Assembly: GCA_036362985.1 (NCBI GenBank) | Contig: JAYGXS010000002.1 | Location: 91,866,160-91,930,159 of the forward strand | DNA: 64,000 bases | Reading direction: 5' to 3' | Source of the DNA: Ligula intestinalis | Lineage: Eukaryota > Platyhelminthes > Cestoda > Diphyllobothriidea > Diphyllobothriidae | In this document: positions 21,001-36,000 of the stretch, in pieces | Numbering within the stretch: position 1 is the stretch's first letter | Layout of the letters: every line of letters starts with the position of its first letter | The notes under the pieces: generated by a model | Seen by the model: the letters and a program-made list of their open reading frames with translations, nothing else | The model's database searches: none | What the model was told of the DNA's origin: nothing | Program-made: the position numbers and the translations under genes

Positions 21001-24000
21001 GTCAAGTCTCTGGAGGTCAGCGAGTCTGAATGCACTGACTGAAGTATTGAGTGACCTTGAGGCAGCTGTCCTTGAACAAGGATGTCGGACAAGGCAATAT
21101 TGGGCCTCGGCTACAGCTCTCCCCCAGACGACGAAAAAAGTGAAGGGTCGACACGATTTAAGGTCAGCAAGTCGGAACATTCACGTGCAGTATCACCCAT
21201 CTTGCCAACTGGCCAGCAGTTCTGGTGAACCTGTTCGCAACCCGGCCATCCTAATCAGCATCCTTGCCACGCTCCTGAGCCCAGCCGCAAAGTTCGGCCG
21301 TCTATTGGAGTTCTCGACAAGGAAGCTATTGCCTAGTCTCTCTCTCGGATCTACCTGTTGCTGCCTCTAACACCAAGACAGGCTTTCAGCGTCTTCACCA
21401 TAGATTCGTTGCCGAGGAAAAACGAGTTTACCATCCCACGGTCCTTTTGGGCGGCTATCCGCCTCCGATTGCGGCCTCAGAACAACAACTTTCGAGAGTC
21501 ACTCGCTGTACTATAGCTGAACTACGCAGTGGCTACTCAGTGGTTCGTAGCCAGTACCAACACCGGCTCGATCCGTCCATACCCGACTGCTGTCCCAGCT
21601 ACGGCGTTTGTCCACATGATTTTCATTATCTCTTCGCCTGCGGTGCCCGGCCAGGCACTCATCTCACCTTTGTGCACCTTTGGCTCAAGCCGGTTGCGGT
21701 AGTGGCTTTTCTCCGTTTCCCAACTGTAACCAGTTTGGACTCCGGTGGGGACTCCTGATCCAACAAAGGCTGCTATTGAAAAGAAGACGACTCGATCACT
21801 GGGACAATACGTTTATTCGCCCGAAGTTATGACATAGTCGCAGATTCATCGTCAGAGACATTAGCAGAGGACACTGGCAGAAAGGTTACTATCCAACCAA
21901 CCCTCCTTACCAGGAAGAAATCACCACTTCAGAGCCGACGCTGTGCCTACAGATGACGCCATTATTGGTTACGCCTACTAGTCAGTATTTGGGCGCCATG
22001 GTCGTATGGGATGATAGCGTCGGTATGAAATTACGAGATGGGTCCTTATGATTTTAGAGAGAGAGATTGTTTGTCGGTTGGAAAAACTACAAGCGGTCCT
22101 GAACAAGTAATCAAGAGCCATGTGTTTTATGCACGTGCTAACAAAAATGGCATTGTCATCCCTAACTTCTGCTACGTTAATTGATAATCAACAGGCATTT
22201 GGCTAGCGCATATGCTGCTTTCGTCGTGGCACCGCCGGCGCATTTCAAGTCAAAGGAGAGCGTTTGCCATCAAACTCCTGCTGCTACTGTGCAATTTCAG
22301 ACCTTCGCATCAGCACATGGTCGCGCACACAGAACGAGAGTACCCTCGGCGCTGGCACTAGTCTGTGCCAAGGTTTGAGCTCTGCTGCGATCGACTGGCG
22401 TGAACAGAATTTTTTTCGCAGGTATGCAGGTGTGCCCAGTCATACTCCAGTGTCATTCGCACCCCTAAAGACTCCGATCGTGTGGGTCCAGACAGGGGGA
22501 GGTCACTGTTGACTCAAGCGCCGTGGGTACAGCTACGAAATTCTTCTTCCTAGCCGAGAGAGACCGTAACGGTGCCCAGACGAATGATAATAAGACCGTC
22601 AGAGGGCAGTCCTGGCAGGTCAACCGTAAGTCGTAATTACTACTACACTGGAGCTTCGAGTGATGAGCAGTCCCATCTGCAAGCAATTCAGGTAACGAGC
22701 AAGTCAGTAGCATAAAATTTGTTCTGCTTGAAGAGTTTTTACTCAGTTAGGGAGTTGTCAGTGCGTGTGTCCTGCTCCCAGGGGGCGTGGGTCCTCGGTT
22801 ACCTGCAGCCAATCGGTGAACTGGTGCAGTTTGATTGGCTACGTTTCGCAAAACGGGCGTTTCACACGAAGACCTCAGTACCGCAACAGGTTGCACTGTA
22901 TGTGGGTGCGCTGGTTCAAGAGTTTCTGTTATTGAGGAGGAAGGTGGGTTAACCGGGAAAGGAGGGTTACCCGTTAGCCAAGCTGCAGGCTACCTGGCGC
23001 GTCCACGGGTGGCGGATAGTGGCGTGCCCTTCAGTGAAGGTTAGCTGCGAAATAAGCAGGCTCCCGGGTCTGGCGAATAAGCAGTCGCGGACGCAGCAGC
23101 GACAGTGTTGCCAGGGCGCGGTGGGCTGAGGTCTGGCGCACCGACTGCCTTATAAAATACCGCAAGGCCCAATGACGACACCGTGACATGGCGAGCGTGA
23201 ACCGCCATTAAATAGGTTTGCTTGCCACCAACACCACTGCCTTGTGGTTAGGTTCTTGAGCCAAAGTGCTAGAGGAGACAACCTCGAACAAAGAATCCGA
23301 GCGGCCGTTGGGGACCCGCCTGTATTCAAAATTCCCAAGAAACCTCATGAGCATGTCAACTTACGATTTTACGACCACTGCTACGGCGTCCGCGGGAACC
23401 GACGCGCTCCGCAACCCTTGTCCGGTGGTGCGGGCGAATAATGTGCAAGCTGGACTGCTGAACAAAAAACGGACTCTTGGTATTGGATGCTGGAATTTGC
23501 GAACATTTCTGGAACTTGGTACTCAAAGTCTGACAGCGCACAGTCTCCATGAATATCACGTGGATTTTTGTTGCTTGTCAGAGGTCAGACTCCCCGACTC
23601 AGGCGCCTGAGAAATCAAAATCCCGGGGGTCGATTCTTATTTCACCTTGTATCACAGCGGTCCGAGTGACTCATCTGGTAGACACGGTGTGGCTATTGCC
23701 CTCTCAGAAGAAGCTAGCCGTGCACTACTAGCATGGGAATCAGTCAACGACCGAATGGCCTATGTTCGACTAAAAGGCCATTTTACGAACATCTCGGTCG
23801 TATCGGTGTATGCACCTACGTCGGCAGGTGAACAGCAAGAGAAAGATAATTTCTACTCACAGCTGCAGGAGCTAGCTGAACGACTCTTTCGTCGAGATCT
23901 GCTTATTGTTACCGGGGCCTGGAATGGCCGGAGTGGGCCCGGTGACCCGACAAACAGCCACCTTCGTGGTCGTTTTGGGCTTGGCTCTCGAACGAACAAT

Positions 24001-27000
24001 GGTGAGAGGATGCTGCAGTTTGCCGAACAGAACCGACTGTTTGTTAACAACACATGCTTTCAGCATCGTCACAAACATCTACTGACTTGGTATTCGAACG
24101 ATGGCCGTACCGCCAGTCAGATCGATTGCATTCTCGTTGGTTTACAGTTTTGCAGCTGGGTCCACGATAGCAGGTCGATGCGAGATGCCGAAACTGGTAA
24201 CGTCCACGTGTCTGACCATGTTCTCGTTCGCACGCGCCTGAAGGTTCACCTCTCACCTGTGCCCAAACTGCCACGAGCGAGAAGCCTTGATGTCGCAAAG
24301 CTCCAGCAAACCAACACTACCGAGGCTTTAAGCAAAGAAATCCAGTCCAGTCTTATAACCCAGGCCGACAACGAGGGCAGTAGCAAGTGGCCATCACTGA
24401 AGACATCCATCTATGGGGCAGCTGAGAAGATTCTCGGATTCACTCAGCGGCGCCGCAGTGACTGGATCAGCGTAAGAACTCTGTAGCTATCGACCGAGAC
24501 GACTCGAGCCAGGTCCCGGAACGATGCCTCCTTCCGCCAACTTCGAAAGCTGACAGCAAAGTCGGCTAGAGATGATCGGCAGAAGTATTGGTCCAAAACG
24601 GCGACTTCTATGGAGCAGGCTTCTAATGATGGTGACCCCCGAAAATTGTACCAAATCATACGCCAGGTTAGTGGAAAGCCCCCGACACTCTGTGATTCTG
24701 TTAGCGATGTGAATGGAGGATTTATTGCCGACAACTCGGCCAAGGTCGATCGCTGGCATGAACACTTCGAGCACCTACTCAACTTTGACGAACAACTCAT
24801 CACACCCTCCTTCTCCTCCACAGCGGATTTTCAATCCTTCCCTGCCTACGCAGTGTCGTGTGACATCCCTTCCGAAGACAAAGTTACCGATGCAATGCAA
24901 AGGCTACGCAACAACAAGGCGTGCGGAGAGGACGGTATCCCTGCAGAAATCTACAAGTCCTGTGTCGACACCCTGGCTCCTCGGCTCCATGAGGTGATTG
25001 TACAGGCGTGGCGAGAAGAGACCGTTCCCGATGACTGGGGCTCAGGTATCCTTGTACTTGTCCACACGAAGGGAGATAAGACAAGATACGAGAACTACCG
25101 ATGTTGCTGCAAAGATCTTCGATGTTGTTATTCTCAGGCGCTTCCAGTCTGTACGTGACTCCAGGACACGACCCAACCAAGCCGGATTCCGAGCTGGGGG
25201 TGGATGTGCGGATCAAATATTCACACTGAGGCGCACTCTAGAATTCCGCCATAGCTACCAGCAACCGACGGCCGTTTGCTTCGTCGACTTTGCCGCCGCA
25301 TTCGATTCCATCCATCGTGAGTCCCCGTGGCGAATAATGGAACTGGATGGAATGCCGACCAAACTCATTGCGATGATTAAGGCCTACTATCGGTCTACCA
25401 CCCACGAGTCCTGGTTCACAAAAATCTCTCTCAGTCGTTCGATATCCGGTCTGGGGTCCGACAGGGCTGCGTCCTTTCGCCCATTCTGTTTAACTACGTC
25501 ATTGACTGGATTCTCGGCAAAGCCCTACACGAAGAGGACGGTGTTGAACTTGCACCCGGACGCCGACTTACTGATCTTGACTACGCTGATGATATTGCGC
25601 TGTTAGCCTCAAACTTTGATGGTCTGCAGTCAGTAGTGTCGTGGTTAAATGAAATCGCTATGTCGGTAGGCGTGTCCATAAATTCCAGAAAGACAAATTT
25701 GTTCTCGAGCGCATCCCTGACCAGGAGAATGCACCCCTGTGGATTAATGGCCGTCAACTTGAAGAAGTAGACAGCTTTAAATACCTCGGGGCGAGGCTGC
25801 TACCGAATGGGCAGAGCAAGGACGACATTGTCTCCCGTATCGATGCTGCTCGCTGGGTTTTCTCAATCCTTCGAAAGCGCCTATGGATCCGACGTGACAT
25901 CTCCATCGCCACGAAGATTCGTGTATACCGTGCATCCATCCGGTCAGTTCTCCTCTATAAATGTGAATGCTGGGCTGTGCGCGCTGAAGATGGGCGAAGA
26001 CTGGAGGTCTTTGACCACCAGTGTCTGAGGACGATCCGACGAGTTAAGTATAGCGACTTTATCTCAAATGAGACAGTCCGCATCCGCTGCGATCGTATCA
26101 GGAGGATATATCAGGCCATTAAAGAACGGTGGTTGGGACACGTTCTCCGTCGTCCACCCCACGAGCTTAGTTATGCTGCCCTCGGCCCGGCACCGCAGCT
26201 CACCTGGAAACGTCGAAGAGGAGGGCAACTGAAGACCTGGCTAGACACCGTCCGTCAAGACATGGAAGCAGTTCTTGGACCTACTATTTTCGGCCTCCGT
26301 TGCTGGAGAAGGGACTGGGTGGAGCTTTCGAGATCCGCTGCCGCCAATCGCCACGCATGGAGAGGTACCGTTCGTGACATCATTGAGGCCGGCTAGATCA
26401 GGCATGATCACAGCCGTAACAAGTACAAGTACAGTATTGAGGATTTATTGCAGAGGAGTTAAGGCTTAGACGGTTTGACCCTAACGGATGCAATTTTCCA
26501 GGCCAGACTCGTTAGGAGGTGAAAGAGAAGTCTTGGGAAAGCTAGAGTGTTAGGAACAATGTAATGTGTTCAGAAGAGTTAGGAGGAAGTTGCCACTCGG
26601 TCCGGATTGGCGCTCGACCGTGAGGGCCGTGTCATACCGCGGTGTTGTCAGTGAGGCCAACGACGCTGCTTGCTGCCTCCGTCCCGCTTGGGATGGAATC
26701 CCAAGTCTTCGTCAGTGCGGGTATTGTCACTGGGGCCACAGAGCAGGCTTCGTGTGCGTCAGATTCAGGAAGCTGATTGGTCCGACCAGTCTGGGGTGCG
26801 TGTGTGCTTCCCGGTCGCGCGAAGGCAAAGGTTGCGCGTCGAATGCCGACATGGGCCATCACGTTGGGTGGAGCGCGAATGGGCGACCAAGATTGTCACT
26901 GCGAGACCACGTCTGAGGCGTCGGGCAGCAGCGACCACTACAGATTCACATGTTATTGGCAGTTGGACCAGTAAACCTGTGATTTCACGATATTTTTACT

Positions 27001-30000
27001 GAGTGCAATATTGCATAACTCTTTTATAAAGGCAATACTTTTTGCATGTGGTCATTCAGTGTTAACTGAAATGTTGAAATGTGTGTTTTTTAAAGATGCT
27101 TACCTCAGTAGGGTAAGCAGCCCGAGACTCAATCCCAAGATATCGAAAATCGGTGGGAAAAGTATGTACTACCTAAGTATTTATTTTTGCAGTGCAATCT
27201 TTGCAGACAGCCGGAAGGAAAGCCGGGACCCCGACACGACTGAAGTACTTTTAGATTATACTGTACAATAAGAAATATCATAACCCGACTTAAATGAAAC
27301 ATTTCGGGTCTAAAACACCTTCCCGACTTTCGGCTGACGGTTCACGAGATGGAAAATCATGTATATCCGTCCGACCGTCGCCAAGGACGAAGTAGAGGGG
27401 CGCTAACTGACCCCGTAAGAAGACGTACTCGTGGTGTTCTGCCTCGGGCCTCAGCCTGGAGCCCCGCTTGTAGCTGCACAAGTAGAGGAACGTTGTACCG
27501 AAAGACAAGGTAGACTGGAATAACCGGTTATGTCTTATTACTCGCCATCAGTCAACTATACCCAACCTCTCTTTGGGTAATCTGTGAAACTGGAGTGTGT
27601 GATGTGTAGACTAGACGTCCAACGCCCGAGCCCCGGAGTTGGGTATATTTAACACATGCCACCATGAGGGTCGATATCAGTAGTAAATAATAGCATTGGC
27701 CTTTTTGGAGGCAAAAAAATGTGTCAAATGTAAGTACTGTAGGAAATTATTTCATTGACTCGCCATTTTTATATTCTGAACTAAACAACTTTTTTATATT
27801 CTGCTGCTGCCTTTGAAAGTAGCCTTTCCAGCTAACTTGAGTTTCCGTTTTATTGGAGACAATAAATTAATCCCTGGTTTCTGTTCCTCCACCTTTGGGA
27901 CAGTATACTCGTCTCTTTAGGGCTATATACTGCTGGCTTAGAGTTCATCCTTAGTCCAAACATGTAAATGTATATTGCAATGACAGGTTTTTTCCTGCAT
28001 AAACCCTTTGGTGTAGAAATGTTTTGTCACCTTCATCGGTTGCTCTGCGTAGCCCTCAGAATGCGCGTTCGTCATTACGAAGGGAGCGCATCTGTCTAAT
28101 TGAAACAGAGCGCCGTAGCGATGATTCGCCCGACTACACCTATCCTTACAGTGCCAAACGGCAGTAATCCACTTACAATTTTGTGAGCTGTTTTAAGCGT
28201 CTACTCTCAATCGATCAGAAAAACTACGTCGTCGCAATTATCGTCAGAAGAAGCTCATGACAATTAGGTAATTTCTGTTTGAGTTTATTGTTTTATTTAC
28301 CTCTGTTGGACACCTTCTATTTGTTCAAAATTCAAGCGAATACATTAATATTTAGAGGGCAGCGACCTGTGGCTTGTCTCAGCAATTCGTCATTAGACCA
28401 ATACTTCTGCCCGAATAAATACCGGCTTGTAATGTGCTATTAGTTTAAAAGAAGGGGAAGTCACTTCGATAAATTGCCCGTCGTTTTGGTGTAACAAAAA
28501 CGAAGCTAACATATTTTCTCGTGCGACAAATGGGATAGGAACTCCCCCCTTTATACGGGCTGCATTGGGCCAAATGCCCGGAAAAGTGGATTTGAAGTCA
28601 GTGTTCGGTTAGGAAACGCGATATGCATACTTCCTAGAATTAATCACAAAAGCGCCTGTAGAAGTAGGCACGATTAGTTTTGGACAAGGCGAATACCAGG
28701 AAATTAGCAGAATTTATTGAGGCCATAGGATTTCAACTGCAAACGGTCATTGCCTATTAATAAGATAAATTAACTGTCCAATTAATTGTCGACCTAGAGG
28801 GGTGACACTTGATAAGTAAATGGCGTCGTAAATTTGGGTGCATGGTGGGGGGGGGGGGGGGGGGGGGGAGGGAGGTATTTGTGACAAAATTGCAGTTCAT
28901 GTTAGTTTATGCTCATGAAAGCCTGTGAGACATGTTGCAAGGGGGCGAAGTCGAGGCAGAGGGCGTGGTAGCATTCCGTCCTAAGGGACCGAGGAATCGT
29001 GAGAGGGAATGAGTTTATCGATCGTTACTACGGCAATGCGAGATTTATCACATGATCCAATTGCTTACAGAGTTCTGATTTTCTCCGCATGGCAGCGGCC
29101 TCTGAAAATCGTGGGGGGGTCCGGTCGTCGCTCAAAGTACAACTTTTAATGCAGTCTTTTGGTCGACCTTATGGCCAGTGTCCAATAGGTGCTTCATGAT
29201 TGAACTCTTGAGTATTTTATTTTCCGGCCTGAGCAACCGCTTCCCTACTGAAAACCAGCCAGTGACTTTCGAATTCACAAGTTTATTTGTAGCGGCTTTC
29301 TCAGTGTTCAGATGACCCAAACGGAACAATTTTCGACTTATTCGATCTTCCATCATCAAAGTTTATATAGGTATGCGCAGCCCTTAGCTAGTCAGCTGGC
29401 CCAGTTGGTGGTTGAGGCATTCGATTGTTCCTTCAGTGTGGTAAAATTAGTTAAAGCCATTTTGATTCCCTTCTTGGTAAAATAATTACACGAGAAGCTG
29501 GTTTTTTGGAATGGTGTTCCTTTTAGACATAAACATAGGAACGTGCTTATCGTACTACAATATCTGTTCAGATTCGTTAACTCGCTTTGGCTGCCAATTT
29601 CGATACACTTCACTGCAACCCCACACACAGAAATCATTAGCTAAATGTGGTTGCTTTTCGGCTTATCGTACTAAAATGTCGGTCAAATACATTAAAAGCT
29701 ACTGTGAGTTTAGAAAAACGCGCAAAAAGCCTATCTGTCAAGGTTTTACGTAAATCTCGGAAATTCGGTGGCGAAACTATATACGATTGTCAGTCAGCTA
29801 TTTGTGACCAATTTGCGGTTGTTATCTCCTCAGTTCTTGTCTCCTATTGACTCTCCTTCTCATTCGCTCCTGATTTCCTCTTAATTTTATCGCGGTGGTT
29901 TATTCAATTGCCGCCGATTTGCTTATAATTACCTTTGATTCGTTTTTAATCATCGCGCTCTATGTTTTCCCTTCCCTTCATATGCCCCACCCATCTAACC

Positions 30001-33000
30001 TCGGTCCCCAACTGCACAATCCTGTTTTTTGTTACTGGGGTGATGTGCATAAGTAATCTTTACCTGCTAGCCTTCCGCATTATCCCCTGTCGATCATTAA
30101 TTATTTATGACCGCTTAGCTTTTATGGCCTCCCTTTTCATCATCATTTTCGACCTTTTTCAATAACGCTGACAGAATTTATTGCCTTAGGAAAAATCGAC
30201 GGGGCCTGTCGGAAGCCCAGCTCTCTCGAATGCTCGAGAACTTCGAACGATATTGGACCGCGGATGAAATGTTGACAAATATGGTTACTCGAAAAACTCT
30301 TTCGTCTGGTCCTCCAAAGCCCCTTATCGACGCTTTCCCAACCATGTTTACACCATGCATCATCTCTGAACCCAATGAGGTCGACAAAGTGTAAGTCTGC
30401 AAAAAATTTTTTGCATTCATCACGTATTCGAATGGTGGATCCTGCCGTCTGTGTGCTCCTTCCAACCCACAGTATGCTAGCATCCTGGATGTCCGGGTTA
30501 TCTCTTCCGTTCTAGTGCGGATTTTTTGCTCTATCCTCGTCCAAGTACTAATGCTTACTGTATTGTAGAAGTCGGGTGGGTTATCTGCTTGAGGCTCTCG
30601 GTAGAAAGGGGCTCTTGCAATCCCAAGTTGTCACGGGTGAACGAGGTCGTGAAATCGGTCAGTTTGTCCATAAAAGCTGGGAAGACCAGAGTGTTTTCAT
30701 GCTGCATCCCTGCCGAAGAGGAGGCACCTCTGGATATTAGTGGATGTCAATTTGAAGAAGTCGACAGCTTCAAATACCCGGAAGCGAGGTTGCTGCCGAA
30801 TAGACACAGTAAGGATGACATTGTCTCTCGAATTGACGCAGCACGACGAGTGTTCTCCAGCCTTCGGAAGTGATAACGAACCCGATGCGATATTTCGATC
30901 TCAAAAAAGATCCGCGTGTACCGTGAATCTGTGCGGTTCTTTCTCCTATGTGGATGCGAATGTTGGGCTATGCGCGTGGAAGATGAACAGAAACTGGAAG
31001 TCTTTGACCACTACTGTCTGAGGAACATCCTTCGAGTGAAGTACACCGACTTCGTCTCGAATGAGACAGTCCGCACTCGCTGTCACAAAATCACAAGGAC
31101 ATCCCAGGCCATTCAGGAAAGACGGCTGAGGTGGTTTGGCCACGTTCTTCGTCGCCAACCTCAAGAGTTAAGTGCTCCTGCTCTCGACTTGAAACCGTTG
31201 CCTAATTGAAAACGTCGAAGAGGGGATCAACTCAAAACCTGGCTCGACTCAGTCTGTCAGGACATGGAAGTGGTTCTTGGACCTTTCGTATTCGGTCGCC
31301 GGCGCTGGCGAAGAGAATGGGTTGACCTGTCCAGGTCTGTGGCCACGGATCGTCGCCCGTGGAGAAGCGCCATGCGGGACATAATTGAGGCCGGCTAGAT
31401 CAGTCCTGATCGCAGCCGTAACAAGTACAAGTTGGGTTCCTGCTCCTCGACTACAGATTCACTTTGGGTAGGCTTATTGACTGGATCGGGCGTCTTCTTC
31501 GACCCGCTAGCAGACAATCACAATACACCAAGAATACGAGAGAACAACGAACGTTCATTGCGATAGGAACAAAGGGCGAGATATGGGTGAGGAAACGGCG
31601 GGGGGGGGGGAAGGTGGAAACCAGCACTACTGTGGGAAGTACGGGGAACAAAAAGGGGTTAATAACGGTACGGTTCACTCTGCGATTGCGCAGGGAATAT
31701 CTTCACTCCTTCGCCTGACTCCGCCACGTTCGCGCATGCAGGGCAACAATAACTGATACTTAAGTCACCTCCTCAAACAGTCCCTTCTGCTGAGTCAGCC
31801 CGCCGTTACAGTATGACGAATGTGTTTGGAGCGACCTTAAGACATCGCCGGTGTTTTCCAAAGGTGCGGACCATGCTTTGTTATAGATTATGTAGCATGT
31901 TTCGTTAGGCGTTGCTCCTCACCCATTTGCCGATCGGTACCGGTACGATTTCATTCATTGCTTCCGAAATCCTCCCCATATTGGGGCCATTCCTACTTTC
32001 TGGCTGTTCAGCGTACAAATACGCCGGGGGTAGAAATTTACCAGCTCCTGCTTTCCGACCGACTTTATTTGGAATTCTTCATCTGTATGTGGCTAGTTTT
32101 CTTTATTCATGGAAATGCAGAATCATTCATTTGCTTCAGTCGATGTCATGTTCACCATAAGGACTGCTTCAGAAAGTCGATGAAGAAGAAGACGTATCGA
32201 GCACCAGATTAATTTATTTATTGTTCTGAGTTTTCGAACTCTTACAGGAGTCCATATTCAGAAATGAGAAAGCATCAGGTTGTCAAGGCGTTAGAAGCAA
32301 TAATAAAAATAATGGGGAAGGGGGCAATTATTTGTCAGTGGAGTCGGGGGGCTTTTATAGTTGTGCACACTAATTAACTGTCAGTGGAGCTGGGGGTCAT
32401 GAACAGCAACTAGTGTGGCGTCTTGTCACCTGGTTGGTTGGTAGCCCTTGTTGGACCAGGGCCCCCGCCGGAGTCCAAACTGGGTGCAGTTGGGAGACGA
32501 AGAAAAACGGCGACCTCAGCCGGCTTGAGCCAAAGGTCTATGGTAGAGGGTCCTGGTAATCCTGCCTCCTCTTCCCGCCGGTTCGTCGTGGGATCCTCTT
32601 CGCTTGCCATTCTTACGTTTGGTTTGGCCTCGTTCTGTCGTTTCCCCACATAATAGCGCAAGACTTTGTAGGCCGCTGGCAGGTCTAGATGCCTGTTGAC
32701 AGAATTGGCATTTGAGTACAATGACTCAAGCGTCAGCCTTACGGCTTTTGAGGTTCCTCGGCCTACGATGGTCGCTCCTCGAAGATGGAAGTCATGGCCA
32801 ATCTCTACTATGTCTGTTGCAAGTTGCGGGTTTGGGTCCAGTCCTGGAGCCGCAAGTTTCTGCTCGTGTAGGCGGGTCTGCAATTTGTGGCCTATTTCGC
32901 CAACGTAATTGCAGTCTCCGCCGTTGCAGAGTATCGTATTGACCACTGCAGAGGTTTCTGTAAGAGGCAGTCTGTCTTTAGGCTGCATCACTCGGCGGCA

Positions 33001-36000
33001 TATGGTCGCCTGAGGTCGATGGGCTACGCGGGTTGTAACAGTCGGAAGTAAAAGAACTAGAAGCGAAGGTCTTCGCCTATAAGACAACCTGTGTATGACA
33101 CTAAGAATTCGAGAACGCCGGCTGCCAACATACGTGATAAACCCTTAAAATATAAGCTTGGTTCTTCTACAGAGATTATGGCCATTCTTCTACAACTGTC
33201 CTCTAGACAGACTCAATGAAATGGACAGTTATTTTTCTGACTAGAAAGTTACTAATGGCTGTATAATATGAATCAGGAAAGGTCGGTAAGCCTGAATGTT
33301 GGCAAACAGTTATCTGCAATTTTTGAAATCCATTTTCACGTCATATATATTCATCTTAGCTAATGTAGCTGGCGGCCCTGGATGCAGCATGAACAACTTA
33401 CTGTTTATCGCTTTTGCGAGCCATGTTCTACTGCCTTTTTCCCTTACAAAACTGGCATACTTTTTTAAGTAACCAGCTTTGTGCTGCCAAGCTGATTTTT
33501 AGACCTCAGTCAGTTTAGGAGTCACTAGATGTGTTCATTATTCATTTCCCGCACCAGTCCACAGACCGGCTCAGAAGGGTTACCGCGTGATGTTATGGCC
33601 ACAAAAATTTAACCCTATATGTTGCGATCTTCTAGACCAGGTTCCTTGGGAAAGCTGAGAGAAGTCTTGGGAATGCCAGAGTTGTAGGATCAATGTATTG
33701 GGTACACAAGAGTTGGGAGTAAGTTGCCCTTCAGTCTGGCATGGCCTTCGACCATCAGGGCTGTTTGTGAGCGCGGCGTCGTCACGTCCGCCCGTCCGCT
33801 CGTGGCCGAATCCCAAGTTTCCGTCAGCGCGGGAATTGTCACAGTGCCCCAGAGCGAGCACTGTGTGAGTCAGCTTCAGGATGCTGATTGGCCCGACTAA
33901 TCTGGGGTGCGTGTGTGCGCCCCAAATGCACGAGGTTGCGCGTCGCATGCGCACATGGGCCGTCGAGCTGGATCGAGCGCCTCTGGGCGACCAAGATTGT
34001 CACTGCGAGATCACGTCTGCGTTGTTATGTGTTAGGAGGGCGTTGGGCGGCAGCGACCACTACAGGTTAACTGAAACGTAGAAACTGGAACGCCTCAGCC
34101 CACCTTTCTCACTTTGAACAATCTTACACGCTTTAAACCGCCACGGTGCGCTAAAAGCCCTGAATTAGAAGGTTGCTAACTGACAGGGGTAACTCTGACC
34201 GCGCAGTCATTCCGATGCGTGCTGTGTTGCGTGGAGTGGCTGACTGTCGGGCGGTCTTAGAGTCAGGTTGCAATGGCTCCTTCTTAATGTGGCCCTTATG
34301 ACGCTCCCTCTCAGTGGGGATCCGAGCCTTCCCCTACTTTGCTGTGGTTTCCTTGGTTGTGGCGGTGACTAAAAGTGCGTGGACCTGCGCACTCTCTAAT
34401 CTCCGGTCTTCTTGACTCCGTGTGGACACTGGACCCAGAGGGTGGAGTAGGGATGGAATGAGGTAGACGCAGCGAAAATCCTTTCTCACTGTAATACAAT
34501 GCCAGCCGTCGTCCCTACACTATCCTGCTGTATAACACACGGTGAACCGCATAAACATCGACGGTCTAATTGTCGTTGACCAGATTCTGGACAGAAGACC
34601 CGAAAGCTAGTTCTTAAGAGCGCAACTAATGGACTCCGCTGCATGCATGCTTTATGGCACTTCCACTCATCTGGATAATAACCGCCCCCATAATTCGCGA
34701 TAGCCCATACACGGAAGGCTATCGATTAGCCTACACGAGGCGAACACAGACTTAGAGTCAATCAATCGATGATTCGAAATTCAAGTTGCAGCCCGCCGTC
34801 GAGTCACCAGCCAATCTTACCGGCGACTACGTCAAGAGAGGAGCTGATTAGCTCGATGGACATCGTGTTGCACGCGTTTGTTGTCCTGAATACGTTGTAT
34901 CTCTTGCACTAAAAGACTTCTGCTGTTGCACCCTTCTTATCGCGTTCTTCCTTTGGGGACTCACACAAGGCTTTATTGGGCGGTGATATCTGTGTCTGGG
35001 CTATCGTTACAACAATGCAGGACACAAGTGGGGGACGGGAAGAGTGAATGCGGTAGATGCAGCGCAATTCTACTCTCACTAGCATTTAATTCACGCGCAA
35101 ATCACTGCACTCTCTTCCAACGTGCTGTGAAGTACGCGGTGGATCTACTCGGAATCGGTCATCTGACTATCGGATGCCTTTATGCACAGTGCGCAAAATA
35201 ACTTACAGAAAGCAAAAATTCTGAGTGCATAAGTTTATAATTAGGGGGTACAAACAGTAGGTAGCAGTAAAGTAACAGAAGCAGAGCTTCTCCTTACTTC
35301 AATAACCTAGATAAAAAGTAACTTTCTAAACCATGTTTTTAACAGGTATGGTGCAATTGACGGAACAGACGGCTCTGAAAAGATCCCTTATCGTGGTATT
35401 GTTCCGGAAGGGGTAGCATTATCTAAAGTAATGCTAGATGGATGCTAAAATATACTATTGAAAAACCCCTTCTTCGTCATAAGCCATGCCAACCTCAATA
35501 GCTTACACTGCCCAACTGTGACTTGATTAAACCTAAAAAGTAATGCCTTTTACTTTGGAATTAGTTGATTTTAGTGATAACTTTCCCTCATTATTTCACT
35601 GAATTGACCACCCTGAAGCTATTTATATACATTTTTTCACGCGAGGTACGTCCAACTGACTTCGTCATTGAACGGTATGCATGATTAACGCAGACTGAAC
35701 AAGTGCATGGACCCCAGACAGGCTGCTTTTCTACTCTGAACTCCGCTGATCGGTGGTCATGTGTACTTTACCGGCGTACTGCTCTGCTACTGTCAGGGTT
35801 GAATGCAAACCTCAATTCTTCTACCTCTGCACACGCCAGCAATCACCCCAGTGTGCACACCTGTAAGGAGTATTACTGGCAGAACCTGTAGAGAGTTAAG
35901 GTCTTCGATTAAAATTGCCCAGCCGCGTACATGCACCATTTCGGGCAGACCTTTTGACAATTTGACCGTATTCTGTCTGGCGCAGTGAGGATCCAGCACA

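Larger units (their letters stand above)
22745..26440 (+). mobile_element. RTE-type LINE, near complete but inactive
   Basis: A GC-rich leader (22,745-23,250) precedes endonuclease and reverse transcriptase, with the RTE order and C-terminal signature. It ends GATCACAGCCGTAACAAGTA then CAAGTACAG, an AACAAGTA-type tail shared with the copy ending at 31,432. The coding part has two stops and at least two frameshifts. Inserted in intron 4, same strand as the host gene. The 5' border is uncertain. Confidence 0.85.

Noticed and set aside
32423..32942. Plus-strand open frames over the PLE at 32.4-33.1 kb
   Set aside because: They are the opposite strand of a clear minus-strand GIY-YIG protein.
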